Positions 56,000-64,000 of a stretch of 64,000 bases of DNA are shown here, piece after piece (position 1 is the first letter of the stretch; each line of letters begins with the position of its first letter). The stretch comes from Fictibacillus aquaticus (GTDB lineage: Bacteria > Bacillota > Bacilli > Bacillales > Fictibacillaceae), in the NCBI RefSeq assembly GCF_002245695.1, contig NZ_NOII01000001.1, forward strand, positions 1,364,001-1,428,000. Reading direction: 5' to 3'. A program made the position numbers and the translations under genes. The notes under the pieces are model-generated. The model saw only the letters and a program-made list of their open reading frames with translations, had not been told where the DNA came from and ran no database searches.

Positions 56000-58135
56000 T
56001 CATGCTGCTTGTTCAGCAGTGCCTTTGATTTTCTTATATTGAAGAGCGAAATACGTGTACGTTCCTATCAAGAACATGAACGTAAATCCAAACAAGATCA
56101 AGCTGTTATCCCAAAGGTAGCTGTAGTCGCCGCTAGAGATGGCTGCTTTAAATCCAGCAACCGTAAACGTCATAGGCAGCACAGCGCTAATTGGCTGCAG
56201 CGCGTCTGGGATAAGTTCGAGCGGGAATGTCCCTGCACTTGTTGTCAGCTGAAGGATAAGGATGATGATCGCTACGAAACGCCCTGGGTCACCCATCACT
56301 GTTACAAAGAACTGAATCAGTGCAAGATAAGTGAAGCTTGTAAGAATGCTGAAGAGCACAAATTTCGTTGTACTTGCAGGTTCAATGCCTAAACCGAACA
56401 GCAAGATCGCATCTGCGATAAGTGCCTGAATGACACCGACTGCTGCAAGAAATGCTGTTTTACCCGCAAACCAGCTTAACGCTGATTTCGGTGAACCTGC
56501 ACGGTCACGAAGCGGAAACACGATAGAAAGAAGAAGTGCTCCGACAAACAGACCGAGTGAAAGGAAATAAGGAGCGAAACCAGTTCCATAGTTCGGCACT
56601 TCAGACTCGTTCTCTGTTTTCACATCAACTGGTGAAGCGAACATATCATACGTAGAGTCTTTTCCTTTTACTTCTCCTGTTTTTTCAGCTGCTTCTCCAA
56701 GTTTTCCAGCAAGCTCCTTGCTGCCTTCATCCAGCTTCAATTGGCCGTCTTGAATTTTTTGTACATAGCCTGTCACTTCAGACCATCCTGAATTTAACGC
56801 AGCTGTACCGCCTTGCAGGTCGTTCATGCCCGCAGCGATTTTAGCTGAACCAGCCTGCGCTTCTCCAAGTTTTTCATGAAACGTTTGACTTCCTGCAGCA
56901 AGCTGTTGCTCTGCCTGAGACAGTTTTTCTGCACCTTGGACGAGCTGCTGCTGACCTGCAGACAGTGTGCCTGCACCTTCAGCAAGCTTTGCCTGTCCTG
57001 CACTGATCGTCTGGCTGTTAGCTGCAATCTGCTCGGCACCGCCGCTGATTTGTGCTGCACCGTCTGTAAGCTGGCCAAGTCCTCCGTTCACTTGCTGGCT
57101 CGCTCCATACAATTTTTGCAGCTGCTCCTTGATCTGTTCGTTCGTCATTTTATCGCTGTTTGCGATGAGCTGGCCGAGACCCGCTTCAACCCCTTTAGAA
57201 CCTTCTGCAACCTTCTGTGCGCCTTGATTCCATTCTGCTGTTTTAGCAGACAATGTTCCTGCCCCATCAGAAAGTTTCGCAGAGCCGTCCGCAAGTTTTT
57301 GTGAGTTGCTGTCAATGGACTCTGCACCAGCTGCTGATTTTTTCAATCCTTCTGTTAACTTTACGGCACCATCGGCAGCTTGCATTTGGCCGTTTACAAT
57401 CTTGTTGTGGCCATCAAGCAGCTTGCCTAGCCCGCTGTTTAAATCACTTGAACCTTTTGCTAATGAAACCGATCCGTCTTCAAGCTTTTGAAGAGATGGA
57501 CTTTTTTCCTGCATGCCGCTTAACAGCTTGCCTGTTCCATCCTCAGCTTGCTTGATGCCATCATTAAGCTTATTAGCACCATCAGCCGCTTTCACAAGCC
57601 CGCTTCCGAGTGTGTCTACGTTCTCAAACATCGCTTTTGAATAAGTTTTTGTTAATTCATTTGCAAGACTTTCTTTGATACGGTCGACTGCAGTACCTCC
57701 GATTTGAGCGGCTAAAAAGTTAAAGCTCGCGTTCGGAGTATAAGTGATATCCAGTTTTTCTGGATCATCGCTCAATACAGTTGTTGCTTTTTCGGAAAAA
57801 TGATCCGGGATATGAATCGTCATATAATATTTGTTCTGATCCATTCCTTTAGCTGCTTCTTTCTCGTTTACAAACTTCCATTCAAACTGTGGATTATCCC
57901 TCAGCTTTTCGACAAGGTCATCTCCAATTTCCAGATGTTCCCCCTTATATTCTGCGCCTCTGTCTTCATTTACGATAGCGACTGGCAGATCCTCCATCTT
58001 ATCGTATGGATCCCAGAACGCCCATAAGAACATGCCGCTGTATAGCACTGGTATAAAAAGAACTGCAAGAACTGGCACCAAAATCTTCTTATTGCCGGTA
58101 ACTGCTGCAAACTGTGCTTTAATACTGCTCCACAT
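56000..58135 (-). CDS. yhgE: YhgE/Pip-family membrane protein
   Basis: This 711-residue protein has one N-terminal membrane helix (about 19-38, LVPVLAVLFIPVLYSGMFLW). A large extracellular domain holds a long run of heptad/octad-like repeats (about 185-510), full of A-D-G, L-S/T-x-G and Gln/Lys-rich helices such as KLSDGAGTLSAKTAEW. A C-terminal ABC-2-type membrane block of five helices (about 530-700) ends in FMFLIGTYTYFALQYKK. The family includes B. subtilis YueB-like/Pip phage-infection proteins and type VII secretion-associated EsaA-like proteins. Actual function is uncertain. The gene is downstream of yhgD, and two TGACC/GGTCA operators lie in its promoter. Confidence 0.87.
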   Translation of the reverse strand: MWSSIKAQFAAVTGNKKILVPVLAVLFIPVLYSGMFLWAFWDPYDKMEDLPVAIVNEDRGAEYKGEHLEIGDDLVEKLRDNPQFEWKFVNEKEAAKGMDQNKYYMTIHIPDHFSEKATTVLSDDPEKLDITYTPNASFNFLAAQIGGTAVDRIKESLANELTKTYSKAMFENVDTLGSGLVKAADGANKLNDGIKQAEDGTGKLLSGMQEKSPSLQKLEDGSVSLAKGSSDLNSGLGKLLDGHNKIVNGQMQAADGAVKLTEGLKKSAAGAESIDSNSQKLADGSAKLSDGAGTLSAKTAEWNQGAQKVAEGSKGVEAGLGQLIANSDKMTNEQIKEQLQKLYGASQQVNGGLGQLTDGAAQISGGAEQIAANSQTISAGQAKLAEGAGTLSAGQQQLVQGAEKLSQAEQQLAAGSQTFHEKLGEAQAGSAKIAAGMNDLQGGTAALNSGWSEVTGYVQKIQDGQLKLDEGSKELAGKLGEAAEKTGEVKGKDSTYDMFASPVDVKTENESEVPNYGTGFAPYFLSLGLFVGALLLSIVFPLRDRAGSPKSALSWFAGKTAFLAAVGVIQALIADAILLFGLGIEPASTTKFVLFSILTSFTYLALIQFFVTVMGDPGRFVAIIILILQLTTSAGTFPLELIPDALQPISAVLPMTFTVAGFKAAISSGDYSYLWDNSLILFGFTFMFLIGTYTYFALQYKKIKGTAEQAA

Positions 58136-58158
58136 AAATTTCCACTCCTTTTACAAAA

Positions 58159-58221
58159 TGACCATTTTGGTCATTTGGTCATTTCCAAGTAAAAAATATG
58201 ACCAAAATTAAAATTCGGTCA
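58159..58221 (-). promoter_or_regulatory. Two TetR-type operators before yhgE
   Basis: TGACCATTTTGGTCA (58159-58173) is a 15-base palindrome with a further GGTCA right beside it. TGACC (58199-58203) and GGTCA (58217-58221) form a second, wider pair. Both lie between yhgD and yhgE, consistent with control of yhgE by the adjacent TetR protein. Confidence 0.75.
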
Positions 58222-58258
58222 GAAATAAAACTATCATGAATCGTAAAAAAAGGCAATA

Positions 58259-58825
58259 CTACTTTCCGATTCCGTTCATCACAAAAGTTTCCAAGACTTC
58301 AGCCATCTCATTCTCATTTAACGGATCATGGTTTTCTTCCCAGTCAAAAATCAGAGCGAGGTACATCTTCATCATTAAAAAAGAAGCAACATCAGTACGT
58401 ACTGGCTTTACCTCTCCTTTTTCGACTGCTTTTTCAAGCTCATTGGAAACGAATGTTAAGATTGTCATTTCCAGCGTTTTCAATGCTTCTTTAACGGGTG
58501 ATGTATTATATTCACGCAGTTCTTGAGAAAGTTTAACCGCCAGCTGATGCGTTCGGCGCAGTTCAAGTACACCGGTTAATGCCATATGAAGCTTTTCATA
58601 AAACGGACGTTCTTCTTGAAAAGCTTCTGCTGCAATATGACGCATCTCTTTTACGAGGCCATTTACGATCTCATAAAAAAGCTCTTCCTTATTAGAAAAA
58701 AATGTATAGATGGTACCTTTGCCTACATTGGCAATTTTAGCGATCTGGTCTACGGTTGTAGCCTTATACCCGAACATCGCAAAGGATTTCTCTGCCGCCA
58801 ATAATATACTCTGTCTTCGGTCCAT
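58259..58825 (-). CDS. yhgD: TetR-family transcriptional regulator YhgD
   Basis: This 188-residue TetR regulator has an N-terminal helix-turn-helix: MDRRQSILLAAEKSFAMFGYKATTVDQIAKIANVGKGTIYTFFSNKEELFYEIV (about residues 1-54). The C-terminal ligand domain resembles YhgD/FadR-type proteins and contains no distinctive motif. In B. subtilis yhgD and yhgE are adjacent, as here, downstream of hemY. It probably represses yhgE through the TGACC/GGTCA palindromes between them. The ligand is unknown. Confidence 0.87.
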   Translation of the reverse strand: MDRRQSILLAAEKSFAMFGYKATTVDQIAKIANVGKGTIYTFFSNKEELFYEIVNGLVKEMRHIAAEAFQEERPFYEKLHMALTGVLELRRTHQLAVKLSQELREYNTSPVKEALKTLEMTILTFVSNELEKAVEKGEVKPVRTDVASFLMMKMYLALIFDWEENHDPLNENEMAEVLETFVMNGIGK

Positions 58826-58845
58826 TACCTCCGCATCCTTTCAGT

Positions 58846-60099
58846 TTATTCTTGTATTGCAACAGGCAGCGTGATCAGCACTCTTGTACCTATATCTGGC
58901 TGGCTTTCATATTTAAGCTTTCCTCCCATCTCCTGGATAAGACGGTAAGTAATCATGGTTCCCAGTCCAGTTCCCTTTGACTTTGTTGTATAAAAAGGCA
59001 GACCGATTTGTTCGAGCTCTTCGTCTGTCATCCCTTTTCCATTGTCTTCAATAATAAACGTGAAAACATTTTTATCAGATGCATACTTGTATATGTGAAT
59101 GATTCCTTCTCCCTCAATCGCCTCGATACCGTTTTTGATCAGATTAATCAAACATTGTTTCAGCTGCTGTGGGTCTGCCATAAGCGGAAAATGACCAACA
59201 TCCTCTAAATTAATCTCGACATCATGCATCGATCCAAATGGAGCAATAAGTGATTTCACATCTCGAAGCACTTCATTGATGTTTAAACACTCCAGCTCTG
59301 AATCAGCAGGCCGCACCATAGTCAGGTAGTCCGTAATAATTTTGTTCGTTCTATCCAGTTCATCAAGCAGTAATGGTGAAAACTCTTTCAGCTTTTCATC
59401 CTTTGTATCCTTGCCAAGAAACTGTATCAGCCCTCTGACAGTAGTCAATGGATTCCGAACTTCATGCGCGATCGCCGCTGCCATCTGGCCTGCAACGGAG
59501 AGTTTGTCCAGATACGCAGTTTCTTTCAGCTGCATGTTGATCGAAAATAATCGTTCAATAAGAAATATGCATGAAAAGAAAGCGATAATAAAACTAGAGA
59601 AATAGACTAAATAAAACTGCAGGGACAAATCATCCAGATAAGTGTAGATAAACATTGTATAAAAAAGAGAATAGACGACCGCGATGAAGATCGCCGGCTT
59701 CCACCTTTTTCTTTTTCTTTCTGTAAAGAAGTTTCTATAAGCAAGTGCCGTTATAACTGCAACCATCGCCAGCACAACACCGAGCCAAGCAACCCCACCG
59801 CCCATTGCTAGACGGGTAATGATAACCATGACTGTACAAATCGCGCCGGGAATCCAGCCGGCATAGAGAGACACTATCAGGATTGGAACATTCCGCAGGT
59901 CAAAAAACGTATTTTTTAAGGTTTCAATAGGATATACCATGCAGGCAAGCGCAGCAATGCCGCTAAGCAGCCCGTATAATATTTTATTTTTCAGAGAAAG
60001 TTTTTGATTCGTCTGAAAAGGATATATCATGTTCAGCAAATGAGTGAATGCAAATACAATAGCGATATTGACGAATAATGGTTCGATGAAGTCCCTCAT
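58846..60099 (-). CDS. KinB-like membrane sensor histidine kinase
   Basis: This 417-residue kinase has six N-terminal membrane segments of the 5TM-5TMR_LYT type (residues about 8-182, including FFDLRNVPILIVSLYAGWIPGAICTVMVIITRLAMGG). A short linker precedes the phosphoacceptor GQMAAAIAHEVRNPLTTVRG (His212). The ATPase domain follows with N-box LINLIKNGIEAIEGEG, G1 DNGKGM, F-box LPFYTTKSKG and G2 GTGLGTMI. This is the arrangement of KinB, a sporulation phosphorelay kinase, but no kapB lies beside it. It sits between hemY and yhgD, a place where B. subtilis has no kinase, so it was inserted or lost relative to that genome. Confidence 0.85.
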   Translation of the reverse strand: MRDFIEPLFVNIAIVFAFTHLLNMIYPFQTNQKLSLKNKILYGLLSGIAALACMVYPIETLKNTFFDLRNVPILIVSLYAGWIPGAICTVMVIITRLAMGGGVAWLGVVLAMVAVITALAYRNFFTERKRKRWKPAIFIAVVYSLFYTMFIYTYLDDLSLQFYLVYFSSFIIAFFSCIFLIERLFSINMQLKETAYLDKLSVAGQMAAAIAHEVRNPLTTVRGLIQFLGKDTKDEKLKEFSPLLLDELDRTNKIITDYLTMVRPADSELECLNINEVLRDVKSLIAPFGSMHDVEINLEDVGHFPLMADPQQLKQCLINLIKNGIEAIEGEGIIHIYKYASDKNVFTFIIEDNGKGMTDEELEQIGLPFYTTKSKGTGLGTMITYRLIQEMGGKLKYESQPDIGTRVLITLPVAIQE

Positions 60100-60160
60100 T
60101 TGTAAACCTCCTTTTCATTTTATCTAACATAGTATACCAAAATTTTTCGTCAAAACGTGC

Positions 60161-60192
60161 AAAAAAACGACAAATCTATCAAGATTTGCCGT
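60161..60192 (-). terminator. Rho-independent terminator of hemEHY
   Basis: On the minus strand, ACGGCAAATCT and AGATTTGTCGT pair (one mismatch) around TGAT, followed by TTTTTT. It overlaps the hemY stop. Confidence 0.85.
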
Positions 60193-61592
60193 TAGTGGTT
60201 CTCCAATATTTTGTTAACTGTCATTTTTGCAGACGCAATGCAATCAGGAAGCCCGACACCGTCATAAGGAGCACCAGCAACATGAACGCCTGGCATATTA
60301 TGCTGCAGATTGTCTCTCAGTTCTGCGACTTTCTCTTTATGTCCTACATCATATTGAGGCATTGACTGCACGAGTCTTGAAACAAGATAAAATTCAGGTT
60401 TTGCTGTTATTCCCATCGATCTTTCCAGATCGATGAGCACACGCCTCAATATTTCTTCATCGTCTTCAAAAACGATTTCCTGATCATCCGCTCTTCCAAC
60501 ATAACAGCGGATCAGTACTTTTCCGTCCGGTACCGTATGGGGCCATTTCCGGTTAGTCCATGTACAAGCTGTCATCGTATAATCCTCGCTGCGGGCAATA
60601 ACAAAACCAGTTCCCTCATGCTTAAACGTAATGCTCTCTTCTGGGAAGGCCATAGCGACCGTGGCCACCGAAGTAGGAATCGTCTCATGAAACCCTTCTG
60701 GAAATACAGTCTCTGGAAGAAGTGTTTTCGTTATCGCGTACGGAGTGGTGAGAATAACATTATCACCAGTGATGACGGTCCCATCATCCAGCAGTGCATG
60801 AAGCTTTTCATTCTCACCTTTTTCTACGTTCACTACTTTTTTCTCGAGCCATACTTGATTTTTAGGAATAGAGTTAGCTAATGCTTCTACAAACGATGAT
60901 AAACCATGCTTCAATGTACGGAACTGAGCTGCTTTCTTTGGCTTTCCAGACGATTTAGGCTGTGATTGTTTCATTCCTAAAATTAAGCTGCGGGATTTTT
61001 CCTCAGTCTCTGCAAATTGGGGAAAGGTTGACTGTAAGCTGATTTTATCTATATCACCCGCATAAATACCTGACAGCAGCGGTTCGATTAAACGTTCGAC
61101 CGCCTCGTGTCCCAAGCGTCTTTTGAAAAAATGACCGACAGAAATATCTTCATCCGCATTTTTTCGTTTTGGCATAACAAGATCAATACCAGCCCGAAGC
61201 TTGCCTGGCCAAGAAAATAGACCGGTAGTAATGAACGGCCTTAGCTTAGTCGGAATCCCCATCACGGCACCTTCAGGAATCGGATGAAGCTTTTCTCCGT
61301 GAAGAATATAAGCTTGACCTGTATTGTTCGGCACAATATCATCCTTCAGACCGACTTTTTCAATCAGCTCAGTCATTATTGACTTCCGGGCAAGATAAGA
61401 GTCTGGTCCGCGTTCAATAACGAATCCGTCCTTCTCAAACGTTTCTATCTTGCCTCCAAGCCTGCTGCTTCCTTCAACGACCGTAAAAGTGATCTGTCTG
61501 CCAGATTTCTGTGCTTCTTCCTGAAGAAAAAAGGCAGCGGCTAAACCCGTTATGCCGCCGCCTGCAATGATGACATGCTTCCTGTTGTCCAT
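60192..61592 (-). CDS. hemY: Coproporphyrinogen III / protoporphyrinogen oxidase HemY
   Basis: This protein of about 466 residues is a FAD enzyme of the Gram-positive coproporphyrin-dependent heme pathway, oxidising coproporphyrinogen III. The FAD motif is HVIIAGGGITGLAAAFFLQEEA, followed by VVEGSSRLGGKIETFEKDGFVIERGPDSYLARK and the C-terminal HVAGAPYDGVGLPDCIASAKMTV. The best ribosome site relation is unclear: GTG 61601 overlaps the hemH stop, while ATG 61592 matches homologue starts. It is the last gene of hemEHY, ending at a terminator. Confidence 0.92.
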   Translation of the reverse strand: MDNRKHVIIAGGGITGLAAAFFLQEEAQKSGRQITFTVVEGSSRLGGKIETFEKDGFVIERGPDSYLARKSIMTELIEKVGLKDDIVPNNTGQAYILHGEKLHPIPEGAVMGIPTKLRPFITTGLFSWPGKLRAGIDLVMPKRKNADEDISVGHFFKRRLGHEAVERLIEPLLSGIYAGDIDKISLQSTFPQFAETEEKSRSLILGMKQSQPKSSGKPKKAAQFRTLKHGLSSFVEALANSIPKNQVWLEKKVVNVEKGENEKLHALLDDGTVITGDNVILTTPYAITKTLLPETVFPEGFHETIPTSVATVAMAFPEESITFKHEGTGFVIARSEDYTMTACTWTNRKWPHTVPDGKVLIRCYVGRADDQEIVFEDDEEILRRVLIDLERSMGITAKPEFYLVSRLVQSMPQYDVGHKEKVAELRDNLQHNMPGVHVAGAPYDGVGLPDCIASAKMTVNKILENH

Positions 61593-61597
61593 CGCAA

Positions 61598-62539
61598 TCA
61601 CTTACCTTCTTTATTTAGTGCTTTCTTAACGACTTCTGCCAGCGTTTCAATAAACTCCGGTCTAGCGTTCGGCATCGGCGGACGGTGGTAATTCACGCCA
61701 AGCTCGTCAGTCACGACTTTGCATTCATAGTCATTGTCATAAAGTACTTCAAGATGGTCTGCAACAAAGCCGACAGGGCAGTAAACAAAATGTTTATAGC
61801 CATGCTCTTCATAAAGATCCCTTGTCAGATCCTGCACATCCGGTCCGATCCATGGGTCAGGAGTGTTGCCCGCGCTCTGCCACCCGATTGTGTAGTTATC
61901 GATGCCAGCTTCTTTCGCAATTAAGTCCGCTGTTTCCTGAAGCTGCTGCGGATATGGATCACCCATCTGCAGTATTTTCTCAGGCAGACTGTGCGCCGAA
62001 AAGATTACCACAGTTTCGCTGCGCTCATCCTCAGGAATTCCTGCCATCACCTTTTGAATCTCTTTTGTCCAATAAGCAATATAGCCAGGCTCATCATACC
62101 AGCTGTCTACGGATGTGATCTCAGGTCCGCCAATATTAGCGGTTTCCTCTGCAGCGCGCCCATTATAGGATTTCACGCTGAATGTTGAATAGTGAGGAGC
62201 CAGTACGAGACTTACAGCTTCTGATATGCCGTCTTCTTTCATTGACTGGACAGCGTCTTCGATAAAAGGATCGATATGCTTTAATCCGAGATAGCTTTTA
62301 AACTCGCGGTCTGTGAATTGCTTGTTTAAGTATTCTTCCAGTTTTTGCGCCTGTTCTTCCGTAATTTTGGCGAGCGGAGATATTCCGCCGATCATTTCAT
62401 AGCGCTCAGTCAGCTCTGCAAGCTGTTCTGGCGAAGGCTTTCTGCCGCGGCGGATATGTGTATAATACGGTTCAACCTCCGCTAGGCTCCTAGGCGTTCC
62501 GTAAGCCATAACAAGGAGTCCAGTCTTTATCTTTGTCAT
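61598..62539 (-). CDS. hemH: Ferrochelatase HemH (coproporphyrin ferrochelatase type)
   Basis: This protein of about 313 residues inserts iron into the porphyrin; in Gram-positives that is coproporphyrin III. Signatures are [50 protein letters not shown], the active-site His in [14 protein letters not shown], and [19 protein letters not shown] with the metal-guiding Glu later in [17 protein letters not shown]. It lacks the C-terminal extension of eukaryotic enzymes. It starts at ATG 62539, 8 bases after CTGGGG. hemE ends 5 bases before, and hemY follows by direct overlap or a 5-base gap. Confidence 0.93.
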   Translation of the reverse strand: MTKIKTGLLVMAYGTPRSLAEVEPYYTHIRRGRKPSPEQLAELTERYEMIGGISPLAKITEEQAQKLEEYLNKQFTDREFKSYLGLKHIDPFIEDAVQSMKEDGISEAVSLVLAPHYSTFSVKSYNGRAAEETANIGGPEITSVDSWYDEPGYIAYWTKEIQKVMAGIPEDERSETVVIFSAHSLPEKILQMGDPYPQQLQETADLIAKEAGIDNYTIGWQSAGNTPDPWIGPDVQDLTRDLYEEHGYKHFVYCPVGFVADHLEVLYDNDYECKVVTDELGVNYHRPPMPNARPEFIETLAEVVKKALNKEGK

Positions 62540-62544
62540 TTGAG

Positions 62545-63573
62545 TCACCCCAGTTTTTTTGAAGAGTAGTCATGAATAAACGATGTCAGCTTTTTAAGAA
62601 CCGCGATATCCACTTGAGGGAAAATACCCTTTCCTACGTTAAAGATAAACCCTGGCTCTTCCATTCCTTCATCAAGGATTTCTTTCGCACGCTGTTCGAT
62701 CACTTCCCATGGTGCTAAAAGAATGGAAGGATCCAAGTTACCCTGCAATGCTTTCGTAACACCCATTTGACGCGCTTCACGAGGTGAGATTCTCCAGTCA
62801 AGCCCAATTACATCAATCGGAAGGTCGTTCCATTCCATGATCAAGTGACGTGCACCTGTTCCGTATAAGATAAGGGGCACTCCTTCTTCTCTCAGTTCAG
62901 AGAAGATGCGGTGCATAACGGGTCTAATATATTTCCTGTAATCAGCAGCGTTCAGGGCACCAACCCAAGAGTCGAAAATTTGGAATGCCTGCGCTCCTGC
63001 CGCAATTTGAGCTTTCGCATAGGTTACCGTCATGTCACCAAGCTTATCCATCAGCATGAACCAAGTTTCCGGGTCTGAGTACATCATTGCCTTAGTATTG
63101 TGGTAATCGCGCGAAGGTCCGCCTTCAATCATATAACTTGCCAGCGTGAAGGGCGCCCCTCCGAAAGTAATCAAAGGCACATCGAGCTGTGTACGAAGAA
63201 TCTTGATTGTATCAAGCACATAAGGCACATCCTGCTCTGGATTAATTTTCCCAAGACGCTCAACATCTTCTCTCGTCCGCACTGGCTGGTCAATGACCGG
63301 ACCAATACCTGATTTAATCTCAACGTCCAGCCCCATAGCAGGGATCGGAGACATGATATCTTTGTAGAGAATCGCTGCATCCACACCGTGCTGGTCAACA
63401 GGAAGCTTCGTTACCTGTGCGCAAAGCTCAGGCTGATGAGTGATCTCAAACAGAGAATATTTTTCCTTAATCTTGCGGTACTCAGGCTGAGAACGTCCAG
63501 CTTGTCTCATGTACCAAACAGGTACAAACGCATTCTTTTCTTTACGGCACGCTTTTAAAAATTCTTGGTTCAT
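62545..63573 (-). CDS. hemE: Uroporphyrinogen decarboxylase HemE
   Basis: This protein of about 342 residues converts uroporphyrinogen III to coproporphyrinogen III. The conserved N-terminal segment is [85 protein letters not shown] and [11 protein letters not shown] are also diagnostic, and [12 protein letters not shown] lies near the substrate pocket. ATG 63573 and GTG 63579 are alternative starts behind AAAGGTG. It is the first gene of the hemEHY operon. No clear regulatory motif was found in its promoter. Confidence 0.93.
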   Translation of the reverse strand: MNQEFLKACRKEKNAFVPVWYMRQAGRSQPEYRKIKEKYSLFEITHQPELCAQVTKLPVDQHGVDAAILYKDIMSPIPAMGLDVEIKSGIGPVIDQPVRTREDVERLGKINPEQDVPYVLDTIKILRTQLDVPLITFGGAPFTLASYMIEGGPSRDYHNTKAMMYSDPETWFMLMDKLGDMTVTYAKAQIAAGAQAFQIFDSWVGALNAADYRKYIRPVMHRIFSELREEGVPLILYGTGARHLIMEWNDLPIDVIGLDWRISPREARQMGVTKALQGNLDPSILLAPWEVIEQRAKEILDEGMEEPGFIFNVGKGIFPQVDIAVLKKLTSFIHDYSSKKLG

Positions 63574-63811
63574 AGTCACTACGGAACACACCTTTCTACA
63601 ACTGGCAAATAACGCTCAATGTCAATATCCATACACATTGTAAGGGAATTCATAAGAAAAGTATACCTTGCCGCACCAATGTTCAAGAAATTGAAGAAAT
63701 TGGACGCCTAATGCGGTTAGAGGTCCGCTACAACATAATTTCGCGAAGGTGTAACGGATTCTACTTTCCCATTCTAGATATCCAGGCCATTTTTCCTGTC
63801 ACAAACCACTA

Positions 63812-63841
63812 CTTAAGTAATATAACGGTCTATTACTTAAG
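63812..63841. promoter_or_regulatory. Large perfect palindrome upstream of the last gene
   Basis: CTTAAGTAATA (63812-63822) and TATTACTTAAG (63831-63841) are exact inverse complements separated by 8 bases, 115 bases upstream of the gene starting at 63956. It lies in the divergent hemE/next-gene gap (63574-63955), which otherwise holds no recognised feature. The length and symmetry suggest a dimeric repressor operator. Confidence 0.6.
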
Positions 63842-63955
63842 AATATTTTTGCGCAGAGAAAGTTATATTTTCGCTTTAGTGTATTGAAGTCAAAAATTTA
63901 AGATTGTTTAATGATGGAAAAGGTATCTGAAAATTCAATCAAGGGAGTGGCGAAA

Positions 63956-64000
63956 ATGAAAGGGTTAAAGAAGTCGGCTTCAATTGTCCTTGCTGCACAG
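63956..64000 (+). CDS. Start of an exported protein, cut by the window end
   Basis: ATG at 63956 follows AAGGGAGTGG with good spacing. The 15 visible codons read MKGLKKSASIVLAAQ, a basic N-terminus followed by the beginning of a hydrophobic stretch, as in a signal peptide. Nothing more can be said about its identity. Confidence 0.55.
   Translation, partial: MKGLKKSASIVLAAQ

Noticed and set aside
60531-60545. Additional GGTACCGTA element copy
   Set aside because: The match is partial (GGTACCGTATGGGG), lies inside hemY codons and lacks a partner, so it is most likely chance.

Overview
The window looks like a chromosomal segment of a spore-forming, flagellated, low-to-mid-GC Bacillaceae bacterium. 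It carries a SpoIIP homologue, two sporulation-type sensor kinases, motAB, a hemEHY operon followed by yhgD/yhgE homologues, lplJ and yhfI side by side, a YhfN-like M48 protease, strong AGGAGG ribosome binding sites and CcpA-type cre sites. The hemEHY, yhgDE, yhfI, lplJ and yhfN set recalls the yhf/yhg region of Bacillus subtilis, but many unrelated genes are interleaved. A Fictibacillus-like relative is possible, but I cannot confirm genus from this sequence. I found no rRNA, tRNA, CRISPR array, prophage or intact transposase gene.

Layout. 1-6.3 kb: truncated spoIIP, an ArsR-like regulator with an MFS exporter, an NAD-dependent epimerase-like protein, a coiled-coil protein, a histidine phosphatase and a secreted CAP-domain protein. 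6.6-10.2 kb: a PAS sensor kinase and an ECF sigma / anti-sigma / ResA-like thioredoxin operon. 10.4-22.8 kb: motAB, an M48 protease, a HAD hydrolase, a GntR-ABC operon, a DUF421 protein, GlpQ, a Cof phosphatase, a new 46-residue peptide gene, azlCD and a stand-alone murG.

22.9-42.8 kb is the most interesting region. One operon encodes an FlK-like thioesterase, a phenylalanine dehydrogenase (it has the phenylalanine-type rather than leucine-type pocket residues) and all subunits of a 2-oxoacid dehydrogenase complex (E1 alpha, E1 beta, E2, E3). A Na+-coupled amino acid transporter and a nitronate monooxygenase-like gene come next. Then follows a phenylacetate cluster: paaK, paaABCD, an EthD protein, two crotonases (PaaF-like, PaaG), paaH, thiolase, a third crotonase, paaX and paaY. 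Together these read as a route from phenylalanine through phenylpyruvate and phenylacetyl-CoA to central metabolism. Both halves carry perfect cre sites and an AACGTTAT element at their promoters. No paaE or paaZ is present in the window.

43-64 kb: a GNAT enzyme, a possible spore-surface protein, lplJ, yhfI, a sugar-type ABC importer with a LacI regulator, an orphan amino-acid ABC ATPase, a two-gene OpuF-like osmolyte transporter with fused permease and binding domains, yhgE/yhgD with clear operators, a KinB-like kinase, hemYHE, and the first 15 codons of a secreted or membrane protein.

Three families of dispersed repeats fill the gaps: six copies of a modular GTTGATC...GATCAAC element with covarying hairpins and optional insert modules; three full and two half copies of a GGGGTACGGTACC inverted repeat; and two five-unit arrays with a 20-21 base period.
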